From Putridiphycobacter roseus (GTDB lineage Bacteria > Bacteroidota > Bacteroidia > Flavobacteriales_D > Crocinitomicaceae): a stretch of DNA of 64,000 nucleotides. The notes under the pieces were generated by a model. That model saw nothing but the letters and a program-made list of their open reading frames with translations, was not told the DNA's origin and did no database searches. The DNA is taken from contig NZ_QKSB01000014.1 in the NCBI RefSeq assembly GCF_003234935.1, positions 1-64,000 of the forward strand. Direction: 5' to 3'. Numbering within the stretch: position 1 is the first letter of the stretch; the number at the start of each line of letters is the position of its first letter. The translations under genes were made by a program, and so were the position numbers. Positions 51,294 to 59,410 of this stretch are shown piece after piece.

Positions 51294-51398
51294 TTAATTA
51301 CTTTTTGATTTCTTTAATTTTTTTTCTGCTTTTTTTTCTTTAGCCGTCTTTAACGGTTCTTTTTTAACGCTTTTTTTTGCGTCTTGTCCTTTTCCCAT
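51294..51398 (-). CDS. Small Lys-rich protein
   Basis: 34 residues: starts MGKGQDAKKSVKKEP and continues LKTAKEKKAEKKLKKSKSN. Nearly half Lys. Such tiny basic proteins with an MGKG start are known in Bacteroidota genomes, possibly bound to nucleic acid or ribosomes, but with no proven role. Too short for common gene finders. A strong hairpin follows the stop codon, which supports a real transcript. Confidence 0.5.
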   Translation of the reverse strand: MGKGQDAKKSVKKEPLKTAKEKKAEKKLKKSKSN

Positions 51399-51504
51399 GT
51401 TTCAATTATTTGATAATAATAAAGATAATAAAATTTGAGATTTGTGTAGGATTAGAAGAACTTTTTATTCTTAAAATTTTAATAATGTGAATAAATATTA
51501 AAAT

Positions 51505-52032
51505 TTATTCAGACTTTTTGATCTCAAAAACTAGGTTCATTAAATTGTCTTCATCCTTTTTATCAGGCAATAATTCAAAACCTTGCTTGGTTAATAATTG
51601 GATGGAGTTTTTATTATTGCTTTGGGTATAGGCTTCAATCACTTCAAATTTTAAGGTGTCAAATCCAAATTTAATCACCCGTTTCAAAGCTTCTGCCATG
51701 ATGCCTTTTTTGTGAAACGCAGGACTTAAATCGTAGCCGACTTCCGCTTTTTTTCCATCTGTTGAAAAATTCCAGAGACTTATACTACCAATCATAGTCG
51801 GATCTGGTTTTGCAGTAATCGCCCAATAATATAAGGTTTCTGCTTTTATACCCTGGTCAATTCTCGCCAAAAACTCCAGTACAAGGTCCTTGGTTTCGGC
51901 TGACTTTCGCTTTACAAATTGATTCACCACTTTGTCTGATCGCAAATAGGAAATGATTTCCCAATCGCTTTCTGTCGCTTTTCTTAAAGTTAGACGCTCG
52001 GTTTCAATGGGAATGTATTTGATTGTACTCAT
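51505..52032 (-). CDS. GNAT family acetyltransferase (RimJ/RimL type)
   Basis: 175 residues from Met at 52032; the annotated upstream Met at 52059 lies inside the preceding gene's end. IETERLTLRKATESDWE is the standard start of RimJ/RimL-type GNAT proteins; the acetyl-CoA-binding region is IGSISLWNFST and EVGYDLSPAFHKKGIMAEALK, followed by the C-terminal AYTQSNNKNSIQLLTKQGFE. Transfers acetyl to an amine substrate; substrate unknown. Overlaps or abuts the endopeptidase gene, so likely in the same operon. Confidence 0.8.
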   Translation of the reverse strand: MSTIKYIPIETERLTLRKATESDWEIISYLRSDKVVNQFVKRKSAETKDLVLEFLARIDQGIKAETLYYWAITAKPDPTMIGSISLWNFSTDGKKAEVGYDLSPAFHKKGIMAEALKRVIKFGFDTLKFEVIEAYTQSNNKNSIQLLTKQGFELLPDKKDEDNLMNLVFEIKKSE

Positions 52033-52045
52033 AATTGTGGTTCCA

Positions 52046-52825
52046 TTATTTTTTTTCAAAATCTACATGAAAATGATCGTCGTGTATAGCATTTACTATT
52101 GGACTCAAGTTTTTAACCACATAAATATCACTTTGTTTTAATAGTTTTCCGTTTGGCGTATTGAATAAGGCATTTTTGTATTCGGTTTTAATAATCACTT
52201 TAGCAATTTTATAGCCCACCTTTTTTGCATTTTCATGCAAGCATAAAATGTGTTTGGCTATGAGGTCAAAATCAATTTTAATGCTTTTATCATCATGGTA
52301 TGTTCCATCATCATTGAAAGTTAAAAAGTAATGGTCTTTGCCCAAGGTATCCAATTCATAATTTGCGATTCCGTTTTTTGTTTTAGGCATCATAAAGTCC
52401 ACACTAAGTCCATTTTGATGGGTGCGGTGTGGCGACATTTCCCCTCCATGAATATTGGATAATTCCATCAAGAAAAACTTTCTATTGGGAACAGTTAGTT
52501 TTAGATCATCATAAGTATTTAAAATAATAGTTTTTACAATCTTGCTGGTAAAAGCCCTTTTTGCTAAATAACTATCCTGGTCAAAATAATTGAAGTTGCT
52601 GCCATAAAAAGGCATGAGACTGGCATTTTCTAATTTTCCATTTCCCACAGTTCCTATGTTTCTGCTAGGTAATTCGTTGCTTTTATTTTCAGCGTAAAAA
52701 GCAAGCATGGCCAAACTGTCTTCATTTAAAAAAGTGTTTAACGACAGGTTTGTGATGTTATTTAATGATTTATCGGTACAAGCTATGCATGAAAAGCATA
52801 AAAAGTAAAAAGTTATCTTTTTCAT
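52046..52825 (-). CDS. Murein-endopeptidase-like (MepA/M74) lipoprotein
   Basis: 259 residues. Lipoprotein signal (FYFLCFSCIAC, Cys ~16). Metal-binding motifs of penicillin-insensitive murein endopeptidases: HGGEMSPHRTHQNGLSVDF (~126-144; HxxHxxGxxxD) and IHDDHFHVDF near the C-terminus. Would cleave D-Ala-meso-DAP crosslinks in the periplasm. In an operon with a PH-domain membrane protein and a secreted protein, overlap with the upstream gene being 4 bases. Confidence 0.7.
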   Translation of the reverse strand: MKKITFYFLCFSCIACTDKSLNNITNLSLNTFLNEDSLAMLAFYAENKSNELPSRNIGTVGNGKLENASLMPFYGSNFNYFDQDSYLAKRAFTSKIVKTIILNTYDDLKLTVPNRKFFLMELSNIHGGEMSPHRTHQNGLSVDFMMPKTKNGIANYELDTLGKDHYFLTFNDDGTYHDDKSIKIDFDLIAKHILCLHENAKKVGYKIAKVIIKTEYKNALFNTPNGKLLKQSDIYVVKNLSPIVNAIHDDHFHVDFEKK

Positions 52826-53355
52826 TTGTCCTTGATTGCATTCAAAATCGCTTTGATATCAGTCAATAATCCTACAATTTGATCATTATCGCCAAAGGCT
52901 TGGTTTGAATTGGATGGTGCCGCAGTTTTTAGCAACTCTCTTTGGTTCAATACTTTTTCTTTAAAGTCAACCGAGTTAACAATGCCAATGAGTTTCATGT
53001 CACTGCCTTGCGGGTTGCTGTGTCCAGCCGTTTCTATTTTTAGTATTTTTAAATCCAAGTAATTCAATATAGGATTCTCTAAAAAGGTCAAGTCTTGAAT
53101 GTTTTCCAAGGGAATGGTTTTTTCTACTTTAAATAAAACACCTTTTTTAAATTCAAGGTGTCGGTCGGTTAATTGACAAGATAAATTTTCGTAATACCTT
53201 TTACTGATGTATTGTCCAAGACCTAAAAACCAAATAAGGAGCAAGGGGATGCCCACAATAGTAATGGCCAGAAAAAAAGCGACTAACCATAAAATATAGG
53301 TCTTGATGCTTTCGTTAAAAGTTGCTTTTTGGACTAAGGTAGAATGAATGGCCAT
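52822..53355 (-). CDS. PH-domain membrane protein (YdbT-like)
   Basis: 177 residues. A pair of membrane segments near the N-terminus (YILWLVAFFLAITIVGIPLL and IWFLGLGQYI) and then a bacterial PH-like domain (LTDRHLEFKKGVLFKVEKTI, LENIQDLTFLENPILNYL, LKILKIETAG), with a Gln/Asp-rich tail. Such domains bind lipid or protein partners at the membrane. Overlaps the endopeptidase-like gene by 4 bases. Confidence 0.7.
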   Translation of the reverse strand: MAIHSTLVQKATFNESIKTYILWLVAFFLAITIVGIPLLLIWFLGLGQYISKRYYENLSCQLTDRHLEFKKGVLFKVEKTIPLENIQDLTFLENPILNYLDLKILKIETAGHSNPQGSDMKLIGIVNSVDFKEKVLNQRELLKTAAPSNSNQAFGDNDQIVGLLTDIKAILNAIKDK

Positions 53356-53382
53356 GTGGATTATTTTTTAAGGGATTTTAAA

Positions 53383-53886
53383 CTAGCCTTGTGGCTTTAA
53401 TAATTCAGTATAATTTTTATCGACTAAAGTTTTAAATTCCCCCAAGGGAAGTTTGAGGTCTTCGTAATTGTATAAATTGTAAATTTTTATATCATCACTT
53501 TTATTCGCTATGGTGTTGGCATAGGAAATTTTTCGCATCTCAGGCGCTTCAGAACATAATGCGGTTTGCTTCACCCGCTTTTTTAATTTGTATCTGCGGT
53601 CCACAAGTTTGACTTGATCAGGTTGTAGTACGATTTGAAGACTGTCGTTTTTTGCATTAAAAGCAGCTAAACTGTCCATGGGAATGGTAAGGTCTCGATA
53701 CTGCGCATAGGCTTGGTTGTACCAATGATTAAACAATTCATACCGCACCATTTCACTGTCCACATGAATGACTACATGGTAATGTCCTGGCATAAATCGG
53801 GGACCCTTTTTAGCCGTGTAAACCGCTTGTGCCTCGGCATTAAAAATAAAAAGTGTGAGTCCTAAAATTATTAATATCGATTTCAT
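53383..53886 (-). CDS. Hypothetical secreted protein
   Basis: 167 residues with a signal peptide (MKSILIILGLTLFIFNAEA then Q). The sequence is strand-rich with basic patches (FMPGHYHVVIHVDSEMVRY; VKLVDRRYKLKKRVKQ). No recognised family. First gene of a four-gene operon with the PH-domain, endopeptidase-like and GNAT genes; intergenic distance 27 bases. May act in the envelope with them. A terminator hairpin lies upstream of the promoter. Confidence 0.5.
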   Translation of the reverse strand: MKSILIILGLTLFIFNAEAQAVYTAKKGPRFMPGHYHVVIHVDSEMVRYELFNHWYNQAYAQYRDLTIPMDSLAAFNAKNDSLQIVLQPDQVKLVDRRYKLKKRVKQTALCSEAPEMRKISYANTIANKSDDIKIYNLYNYEDLKLPLGEFKTLVDKNYTELLKPQG

Positions 53887-53941
53887 CTGTCGTTGGTTAC
53901 TTGTCCACTGTTCAATATAGGACTTTTAAAAAAAGGAGCAC

Positions 53942-53979
53942 AAAAAAAAGGAAATTTTAAATGAATAAAATTTCCTTTT
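53942..53979 (-). terminator. Rho-independent terminator of SDR gene
   Basis: Stem AAAAGGAAATTTT with AAAATTTCCTTTT (13 base pairs, 8-base loop), on the minus strand followed by eight T's, located 21 bases after the SDR stop at 54000. Confidence 0.7.
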
Positions 53980-53999
53980 CAATATTTATTTTGAACCTA

Positions 54000-54719
54000 T
54001 TATGGGTTAGTCGACCATAAAGAAGCCTTTGCTAACATGGCTCTTTTTGGTAATTTTAATCCCGCCAATACCAATTCAGCAAAATCAGAAGGTTGTAAAA
54101 CACTGTCTTCTGAATCTTTGCTCGCAATTCCTAATTCAATGGACATATCAGAAGCGATTGTACTCGGTGTTAATGTACAAACTCTAATGTTGTTTTTTCT
54201 TACCTCTTTCATCAAAGACTCAGACATGCCTATTACGGCAAATTTAGATGCAGAATAGGCAGATGTACTTGCATTACCATTCAAGCCTGCTGTTGAAGAA
54301 ACATTGATGATTTCTCCTTCGTTTTGTGCAATTAAAAAGGGTAAAACTTCCTTGGTAACATAATACATGCCCATCACGTTGGTCTGAATGATTTGCGACC
54401 ATTGACTTACTTCCATGTCGTTGAATGTGCCAAATGCAGCAATTCCAGCATTGTTGACTAATATGTCGATACCGCCTAATTTTTCTACTAAACTTTTAAT
54501 GGCTGGTTTTACCGCTTCGTAATCACTGACATCAAATGTAGCATACATGGCCTTTACCCCAAGTGCTTCTAATTCGGCAACCGTTTCCTTCAATACCGTT
54601 TCATTTCTTCCTGTTATGGCTACGTCAATTCCTTCTTTTGCAAATGCAATGGCTGTTGCTTTTCCCAATCCTCTACCACCACCTGTAATGATCGCTTTTT
54701 TGTTTTTTAAATCTTTCAT
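54000..54719 (-). CDS. Short-chain dehydrogenase, 3-ketoacyl-ACP-reductase-like
   Basis: 239 residues, typical FabG-like SDR. ITGGGRGLGKATA (~10-22) is the NADP(H)-binding motif; NNAGIAAFG (~88-96); Ser in VSSTAGLNG and YSASK (~149-153) form the catalytic set. The N-terminus LKNKKAIITGG is normal. FabG itself would be in a fatty-acid gene cluster, which is absent here, so the substrate is open. Monocistronic, with a perfect terminator hairpin downstream. Confidence 0.8.
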   Translation of the reverse strand: MKDLKNKKAIITGGGRGLGKATAIAFAKEGIDVAITGRNETVLKETVAELEALGVKAMYATFDVSDYEAVKPAIKSLVEKLGGIDILVNNAGIAAFGTFNDMEVSQWSQIIQTNVMGMYYVTKEVLPFLIAQNEGEIINVSSTAGLNGNASTSAYSASKFAVIGMSESLMKEVRKNNIRVCTLTPSTIASDMSIELGIASKDSEDSVLQPSDFAELVLAGLKLPKRAMLAKASLWSTNP

Positions 54720-54826
54720 TTGTCTTTGTTGTCTGTTTATTCTTAGAAAATTATTTGTACTCGAAGCCCAAAATTAATATTTTAAAAGGAAAGAAGGGGG
54801 AATGAATGTGATGAAAATAACAATTT

Positions 54827-55162
54827 TTAAGTTTCTTCTAAAATCGAAGTTCCGGCTGTTTGTTCCCCCGAAGTCCATTGCCATTTTTCATGCAATCTTA
54901 TTTTGCCATTGCGCCATTTTTCAGGCGTGGAAAAACAAGTACCGGTCATGCGTTCGTCTGCTATATTTATTTGTTGATAGCGCATATTGATGCAGCCATT
55001 TTCATCTACAAGTCCAATTAACTGTCCTTTGCGAATATTTGCCCCGCTATAATCACAAGTGAGTATATTTCCAATTTGAACATAGTGAAAAATCATCTCT
55101 TCATCCACGATACCGTTTTCGGAGTTGTGAATCACTTTAAATTTTTTATGGTGATAGTTCAT
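54827..55162 (-). CDS. Uncharacterised conserved protein (often called n-acetylglutamate synthase)
   Basis: 111 residues without signal peptide or membrane segment. Landmarks: HNSENGIVDEEMIFHYVQIG, ILTCDYSGANIRKGQLIG, DENGCINMRYQQIN and ends KIRLHEKWQWTSGE. This family is widespread in Bacteroidota and is sometimes named n-acetylglutamate synthase in databases, but it has no GNAT motif, so I would not assign that activity. Likely a small beta-rich protein. Next to a membrane-protein gene. Confidence 0.6.
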   Translation of the reverse strand: MNYHHKKFKVIHNSENGIVDEEMIFHYVQIGNILTCDYSGANIRKGQLIGLVDENGCINMRYQQINIADERMTGTCFSTPEKWRNGKIRLHEKWQWTSGEQTAGTSILEET

Positions 55163-55168
55163 GATAGA

Positions 55169-55591
55169 TCAAGTTAGGCTGTGGTTATTTTTGTCGACCA
55201 GTATTTTAATGGTTTTAAATTCTAAAATACCGATTACCAGTACAATTATTACTTCAATAGCAAAGTAAGTAATGCCGAGTAGGTGCATGGTACCAAAATG
55301 ATAGATGGTTAGTCCAAGCGATAAGGCAGCATAAATAATATTGACTGTGGCAATGATGTTAAGACAGTTCGTAGCTTGACTTGTTCTACTGAAATAACAA
55401 AAAAAATCGAAGGCAGCAAATAGGCAAGGGAAAATGGCCAAGGAGATCAACATGTAGTGTGGAATGCCCAACTGAACTTCAAACATAGGGAGCAGTCCCC
55501 CTAAACAAAAGGCAGATATTAAGGCGCCAAACCCATCCACTAAAAATAATTGTTTTGGCTTTTGCGCATATACTTGAGCTAATTTTTTCAA
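55169..55591 (-). CDS. Hypothetical membrane protein
   Basis: About 140 residues from a TTG at 55591, chosen because it lies just after the stop of the preceding gene; a TTG at 55657 would overlap that gene by ~50 bases. Four hydrophobic segments (FGALISAFCLGGLLPMFEV; MLISLAIFPCLFAAFDFFCYF; IIATVNIIYAALSLGLTIY; YFAIEVIIVLVIGILEF). No motifs. Cotranscribed with DUF3703 and lipocalin genes; function unknown. Confidence 0.5.
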   Translation of the reverse strand: MKKLAQVYAQKPKQLFLVDGFGALISAFCLGGLLPMFEVQLGIPHYMLISLAIFPCLFAAFDFFCYFSRTSQATNCLNIIATVNIIYAALSLGLTIYHFGTMHLLGITYFAIEVIIVLVIGILEFKTIKILVDKNNHSLT

Positions 55592-55604
55592 CTTGATTAT
55601 TTTT

Positions 55605-55985
55605 TTATTGTAGCTGAATTCCCGCTTTAATAAATACCGCTTGTAGTTCTTTATCAATGGGAAATGATTTTAAGGGCGGAACATTAGCACCTCCCGGATT
55701 GCCGACAGGTACTTTACCTACAAATGATTTAACACCCCCAAATACCAGTCTCGGAATTTGACCGAGAATTTCTTTTCTATTCTTAATTTTAAATCCAAAA
55801 CCAAGCATTTTCCAATGGATGAATGAATGTGCAAAAGGGTAACGCTGTCCAATGATATGTGCCCGCTCTAAATGGTTCCAAGCACTTTTTAATTGTCCTT
55901 GTGCTAACATGTGTTTGTAATCGTTTAATTCTTCCTCAAAATATGATTTCAAACTTTGAGGAAGCCTGGTATAAAATTTCACCAT
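55605..55985 (-). CDS. DUF3703 domain protein
   Basis: 126 residues from Met at 55985 (the upstream Met at 56024 overlaps the lipocalin end). DUF3703 landmarks: SLKSYFEEELNDYKHMLAQG, AWNHLERAHIIGQRYPFAHS, HWKMLGFGFKIKNRKEI and ending PVGNPGGANVPPLKSFPI. The family is helical with conserved His and Arg residues; function unknown, often beside lipocalin and other envelope-stress genes. Between the lipocalin and membrane-protein genes in one transcript. Confidence 0.75.
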   Translation of the reverse strand: MVKFYTRLPQSLKSYFEEELNDYKHMLAQGQLKSAWNHLERAHIIGQRYPFAHSFIHWKMLGFGFKIKNRKEILGQIPRLVFGGVKSFVGKVPVGNPGGANVPPLKSFPIDKELQAVFIKAGIQLQ

Positions 55986-55996
55986 TGCATGATTTT

Positions 55997-56536
55997 TTAT
56001 TTCGTTTTGTCCTGCTTTACCCAAATTAAATCCGCAGTCTGATAACCGATTTTTTCGGCCAAAGCCAGATAAGAGGTTTTGATTTCAGCCGGAATACTGG
56101 TTTTGCGCGATAGTATCCATAAATAGTCTAAGTTTTTACCCGCAACCAAGGCATACTGATAATCTTTATCAATGGCCAATACGTTATAGCCCGCATAAAA
56201 CGGTCCGAAAAAAGAAACTTTCAATTTGGCGATATTTTCAGATTCCACAAACTTTGCTTTACCTATGGCTTGGGTCCATTCCTTTTTGACAGTATTGTAT
56301 CCTTGATTGTCGACCTTAATTTTATTGCCTTCTCCTACAGAATAAGTAGCTGTAGTATTGTTTAAGTTTTTTTCAAATTTGAAATCCATTCTGGCAATTT
56401 CGTACCATTTTCCTAAATATTTTTCTTTTTCAAATCCTGCAACTGCTTTCGCTCCTTCGGGAATAGTTGCACATGAAAATAAGCCGAAAAATAAGGCTGC
56501 TAACATGACCTGATGTAATTTTTTAATTGAATTCAT
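55997..56536 (-). CDS. blc: Bacterial lipocalin (Blc-like) lipoprotein
   Basis: 179 residues. Lipoprotein signal (QVMLAALFFGLFSC, Cys ~22). The lipocalin GxW motif is YLGKWYEIARMDFKFE (~40), with ATYSVGEGNKIKVDNQGYN and AKLKVSFFGPFYAGYNVLAID further on, and the third motif in WILSRKTSIP. Bacterial lipocalins bind fatty or lyso-lipids in the outer-membrane periplasmic face. Overlap/short gap with DUF3703 suggests shared expression. Confidence 0.85.
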   Translation of the reverse strand: MNSIKKLHQVMLAALFFGLFSCATIPEGAKAVAGFEKEKYLGKWYEIARMDFKFEKNLNNTTATYSVGEGNKIKVDNQGYNTVKKEWTQAIGKAKFVESENIAKLKVSFFGPFYAGYNVLAIDKDYQYALVAGKNLDYLWILSRKTSIPAEIKTSYLALAEKIGYQTADLIWVKQDKTK

Positions 56537-56561
56537 AGGTCTTAAAATTAAGCAATATTCT

Positions 56562-57121
56562 TTATAATTTTACCTTAAGTCCAATGGGAATAGCTGAAAC
56601 AGCATAGAAGTGATTGATGTCATTGGTTTTAATAGGGGAATAATAAATTCGATTGATTGGTAGAATAACGAATAATGGCGCAGTTTCAATGTATATTCTC
56701 TTACTGATTCTAAAATTTAAAGTCAGACTGGCATTTACGGTGGGGCCAAATTTATTGATTTCATCCCAAAAAACATGCAGGACACCAACACCGAATCCTG
56801 CGGTCCAAAACAAACTGTTTTTTATCAGGTTTAATTTGTAATACCCATTTAAACTTAACTGACTGGTATTACTGGGGACTTGATAACCGGCGTCACTTGC
56901 GAAAAAAAAGCGTGCCTCGAGTGTTCATAAGCAATGCCATATTGCCAGTTTTTCTCCAAGTCTTTTTTATATTCAAAAAATATTTTAACACCCAAAGAAT
57001 TATAACGGTCAACCATACATCCGGTTTGAAGGGATAAATAATCACTTTTTTCAACAAGCTTTTGGGCACATGAAGGCTCCTGGAATAAAAAAAGGAATAA
57101 AAACAGGCTATAGAATCTCAT
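56562..57121 (-). pseudogene. Outer-membrane-like protein, split by a frameshift
   Basis: Two frames (57121 to ~56858, and the part ending at 56562) join into one ~185-residue protein if one C is added to the CCCC run whose plus-strand position is 56874-56877. The join then reads KSPSNTSQLSLNGYYKLN. Signal peptide MRFYSLFLFLFLFQEPSC and a series of beta strands indicate a small outer-membrane barrel. Either a true frameshift mutation or a sequence error in a homopolymer. No family recognised. Confidence 0.55.
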
Positions 57122-57252
57122 ACTTACTCCATTAACGCATCATTCTATAGCCGGTTGCTTTTATTGGTCATCTTTGTCTTGTTTTGGGTCAAAGGGTGGT
57201 ATTTTATCAACTGCTTTTCTATTTCATTTTTAATGCGTAAATCCCATTTTAA

Positions 57253-58422
57253 TTAAGCTAATTTTGCTTGTTTTTTGCGTGTGCGGTGAATTTTAAGTTG
57301 AAGTAATACAACCATGGCTACAAACGTAATTCCTATAATAATTGACAGTATGCTCACTTCTTTTTGTATGGACGATAAATCTCCGCCGTAAAAGGCAATC
57401 TTTCGGAAACCACTTAAAAATTGAGTCAGTGGAATGTATTCGGCAACAGCGGTGATTGGGGACGGAAAAGTAGAAGTCGGCCAAGTAAAACCACTCAATA
57501 CAAAAGCAGGTGTGGAGATTACCATCAACAATTCAGTGGCCTTTAATTGACTTGGAATTGCAATGGAAAACAACATGCCAATACACATGGAAGCAATGGT
57601 TAAAAGTGCAACTAAAGTCAACATGGGAAGATTGAATATGTCAATATCAATTTTGAAAAATGGTATAAAAGAGCCGACCACTGCCCACATGAATGGAATC
57701 ATTATTATAAATGGCAATGATTTTAAGGCGATATGGTACAATGAAAACTTACTTTCCTTGACCAAGGTTTTAAAATAACCATCTTCAAAATCACGTGCAA
57801 AAACCAAAGCCAAGGCCAAGAAAATAATTTGCTGCATAATGGCGGCCAATAAACCGGGTAACATAAAGGTGACATAATTTCCACTGGAATTAAACAATTT
57901 ATTAAAGTTAATTTTAAAACTCTCGTAACTGTTTTTTGCTGCCAATGGATGAAGTCCTTTCTTTTTTAATCCTTCAATTTCAAAACCTGCATTCAAGGTC
58001 ATTAATACCGACTGGATGCCTTTACTCGCCGTATTCGCATTTACCATGTTCGCCATGTTTAAATCTACCCTTATTTCGGGATGTCTTTTTTGTAGAATAT
58101 CGGCTTCAAAATTGCTGGGAATAGTAATTACTGCAGCATATTGTTCAAAGGGCATTTCTTCCAATAAATTACCTGGTGAAAATCTTACATCATGTACTTT
58201 AACGGTTTCATTGTCTTCAAATGCATCCACTATTTTTCCAGTGATTGGACTTTGGTCTTGATCAATAATAACGATTGGAAGGTCCGTGACTTTGGCTTGC
58301 TGATATACATAGCCAAATAATATACCGTATAGAATTGGGGCGCCAAAAAATATGGCCAACAATACCCTATTCGAAAAAATGCGTTTAAATTCAATACGAA
58401 TTAAGCTTAGGTATTTTTTCAT
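57253..58422 (-). CDS. ABC-2 type efflux permease
   Basis: 389 residues. N-terminal membrane segment (FFGAPILYGILFGYVYQ), a large extracytoplasmic domain (~40-190), then five membrane segments (MLPGLLAAIMQQIIFLALAL; IIMIPFMWAVVGSFIPFF; MLTLVALLTIASMCIGMLF; AFVLSGFTWPTS; IIIGITFVAMVVLLQ). This is the YhhJ/LinM type of ABC-2 permease. Directly after the HlyD gene (3 bases), in a TolC-HlyD-permease operon. No ATPase gene was seen nearby, so its energy source is missing from the window. Confidence 0.85.
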   Translation of the reverse strand: MKKYLSLIRIEFKRIFSNRVLLAIFFGAPILYGILFGYVYQQAKVTDLPIVIIDQDQSPITGKIVDAFEDNETVKVHDVRFSPGNLLEEMPFEQYAAVITIPSNFEADILQKRHPEIRVDLNMANMVNANTASKGIQSVLMTLNAGFEIEGLKKKGLHPLAAKNSYESFKINFNKLFNSSGNYVTFMLPGLLAAIMQQIIFLALALVFARDFEDGYFKTLVKESKFSLYHIALKSLPFIIMIPFMWAVVGSFIPFFKIDIDIFNLPMLTLVALLTIASMCIGMLFSIAIPSQLKATELLMVISTPAFVLSGFTWPTSTFPSPITAVAEYIPLTQFLSGFRKIAFYGGDLSSIQKEVSILSIIIGITFVAMVVLLQLKIHRTRKKQAKLA

Positions 58423-58425
58423 GGT

Positions 58426-59388
58426 TTAAAGTTTTAATAATACGGTAGCATTCAAATAAAAGGATTGCTCTTCTACTGGACTTGTAGGAATAATTTTTAA
58501 TTCATAAATAGATTCCGATAAATCATAGAGTGGGGATGTGCTTGTAATGTCTGCATAATGTGCCAATTGTTTGATGGCTACTATTTTTCCAGTAGTCTCT
58601 TGGGTGATATATGGGTTTTCAATGGTTAAAGTTTGTCCGACCTTAAAATTGTAGATTTTTGATTCCGGGATGGTAAATCTAAAATAGACGGTGTTTTTTT
58701 TGTACCCGTTGAATAAGGCATAGCCAGGAGTTAAAAGTTCTCCTTCTTGCAGACTTATAGTTTCGATTGTCATGTCGGCAGGTGCAATTAAGTATTTTTC
58801 ATTCGCTGCTGTCATCACTTCTGCTTTGGCGCCAAGTGCTCTATCTAATAGTCCTTGTGCTTGCGCTAATTGTTCCCCTCTCGCGCTTTTACTAACTTCG
58901 GTACGCTTCGCGTTGAGTGCTTTGACTTGTGCACTGGCCATTTCTCTTTTCATTTTTACTTCTTCTAATTGTTGCAGACTAATTAAAGAGTCTTTATACA
59001 TGGCATTTAAACGGTTGTAACTTTCTTGTGCAAATATTAATTGCGCGTCTGCTGCTTGTACTTTCCCGTCTATTTGTGCCAGCTGATCGGTTGTCGCACC
59101 TGAATAGGCCATTTTTAATTGCCCTGCCGCAGCAGTGATGGCTCCTTCTGCTTGCATCATTTTGGCATTCACTTCCGGGATGTCAATAAAAGCTAGCGTG
59201 TCGCCTTTTGAAACGGTTTGTCCTTCACTTACATATAGGGTGTGTACCCGCCCAGCTAATTTACTGGTTACTGCAATGGTTTCAAATTTGACTTTACCTC
59301 TTTGGTCGGTAATTATATTTTGGTCGGTACAAGATTGAAAAAGGGTCAAGGCGGTTAAACCAATGATTATTATTTTTTGTGATTTCAT
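58426..59388 (-). CDS. HlyD/membrane-fusion protein
   Basis: 320 residues. Lipoprotein-like N-terminus (IIIIGLTALTLFQSC) and a barrel-sandwich core: AVTSKLAGRVHTLYVSEGQTV is the biotinyl-lipoyl-like half, with a coiled-coil hairpin (~70-190; LAQIDGKVQAADAQLIFAQ) and KYLIAPADMTIETISLQEGE closing it. It links the inner-membrane permease to the outer-membrane channel. In the middle of a TolC-HlyD-permease operon. Confidence 0.85.
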   Translation of the reverse strand: MKSQKIIIIGLTALTLFQSCTDQNIITDQRGKVKFETIAVTSKLAGRVHTLYVSEGQTVSKGDTLAFIDIPEVNAKMMQAEGAITAAAGQLKMAYSGATTDQLAQIDGKVQAADAQLIFAQESYNRLNAMYKDSLISLQQLEEVKMKREMASAQVKALNAKRTEVSKSARGEQLAQAQGLLDRALGAKAEVMTAANEKYLIAPADMTIETISLQEGELLTPGYALFNGYKKNTVYFRFTIPESKIYNFKVGQTLTIENPYITQETTGKIVAIKQLAHYADITSTSPLYDLSESIYELKIIPTSPVEEQSFYLNATVLLKL

Positions 59389-59410
59389 TTTTTGATGCTA
59401 ATTATTTAGA

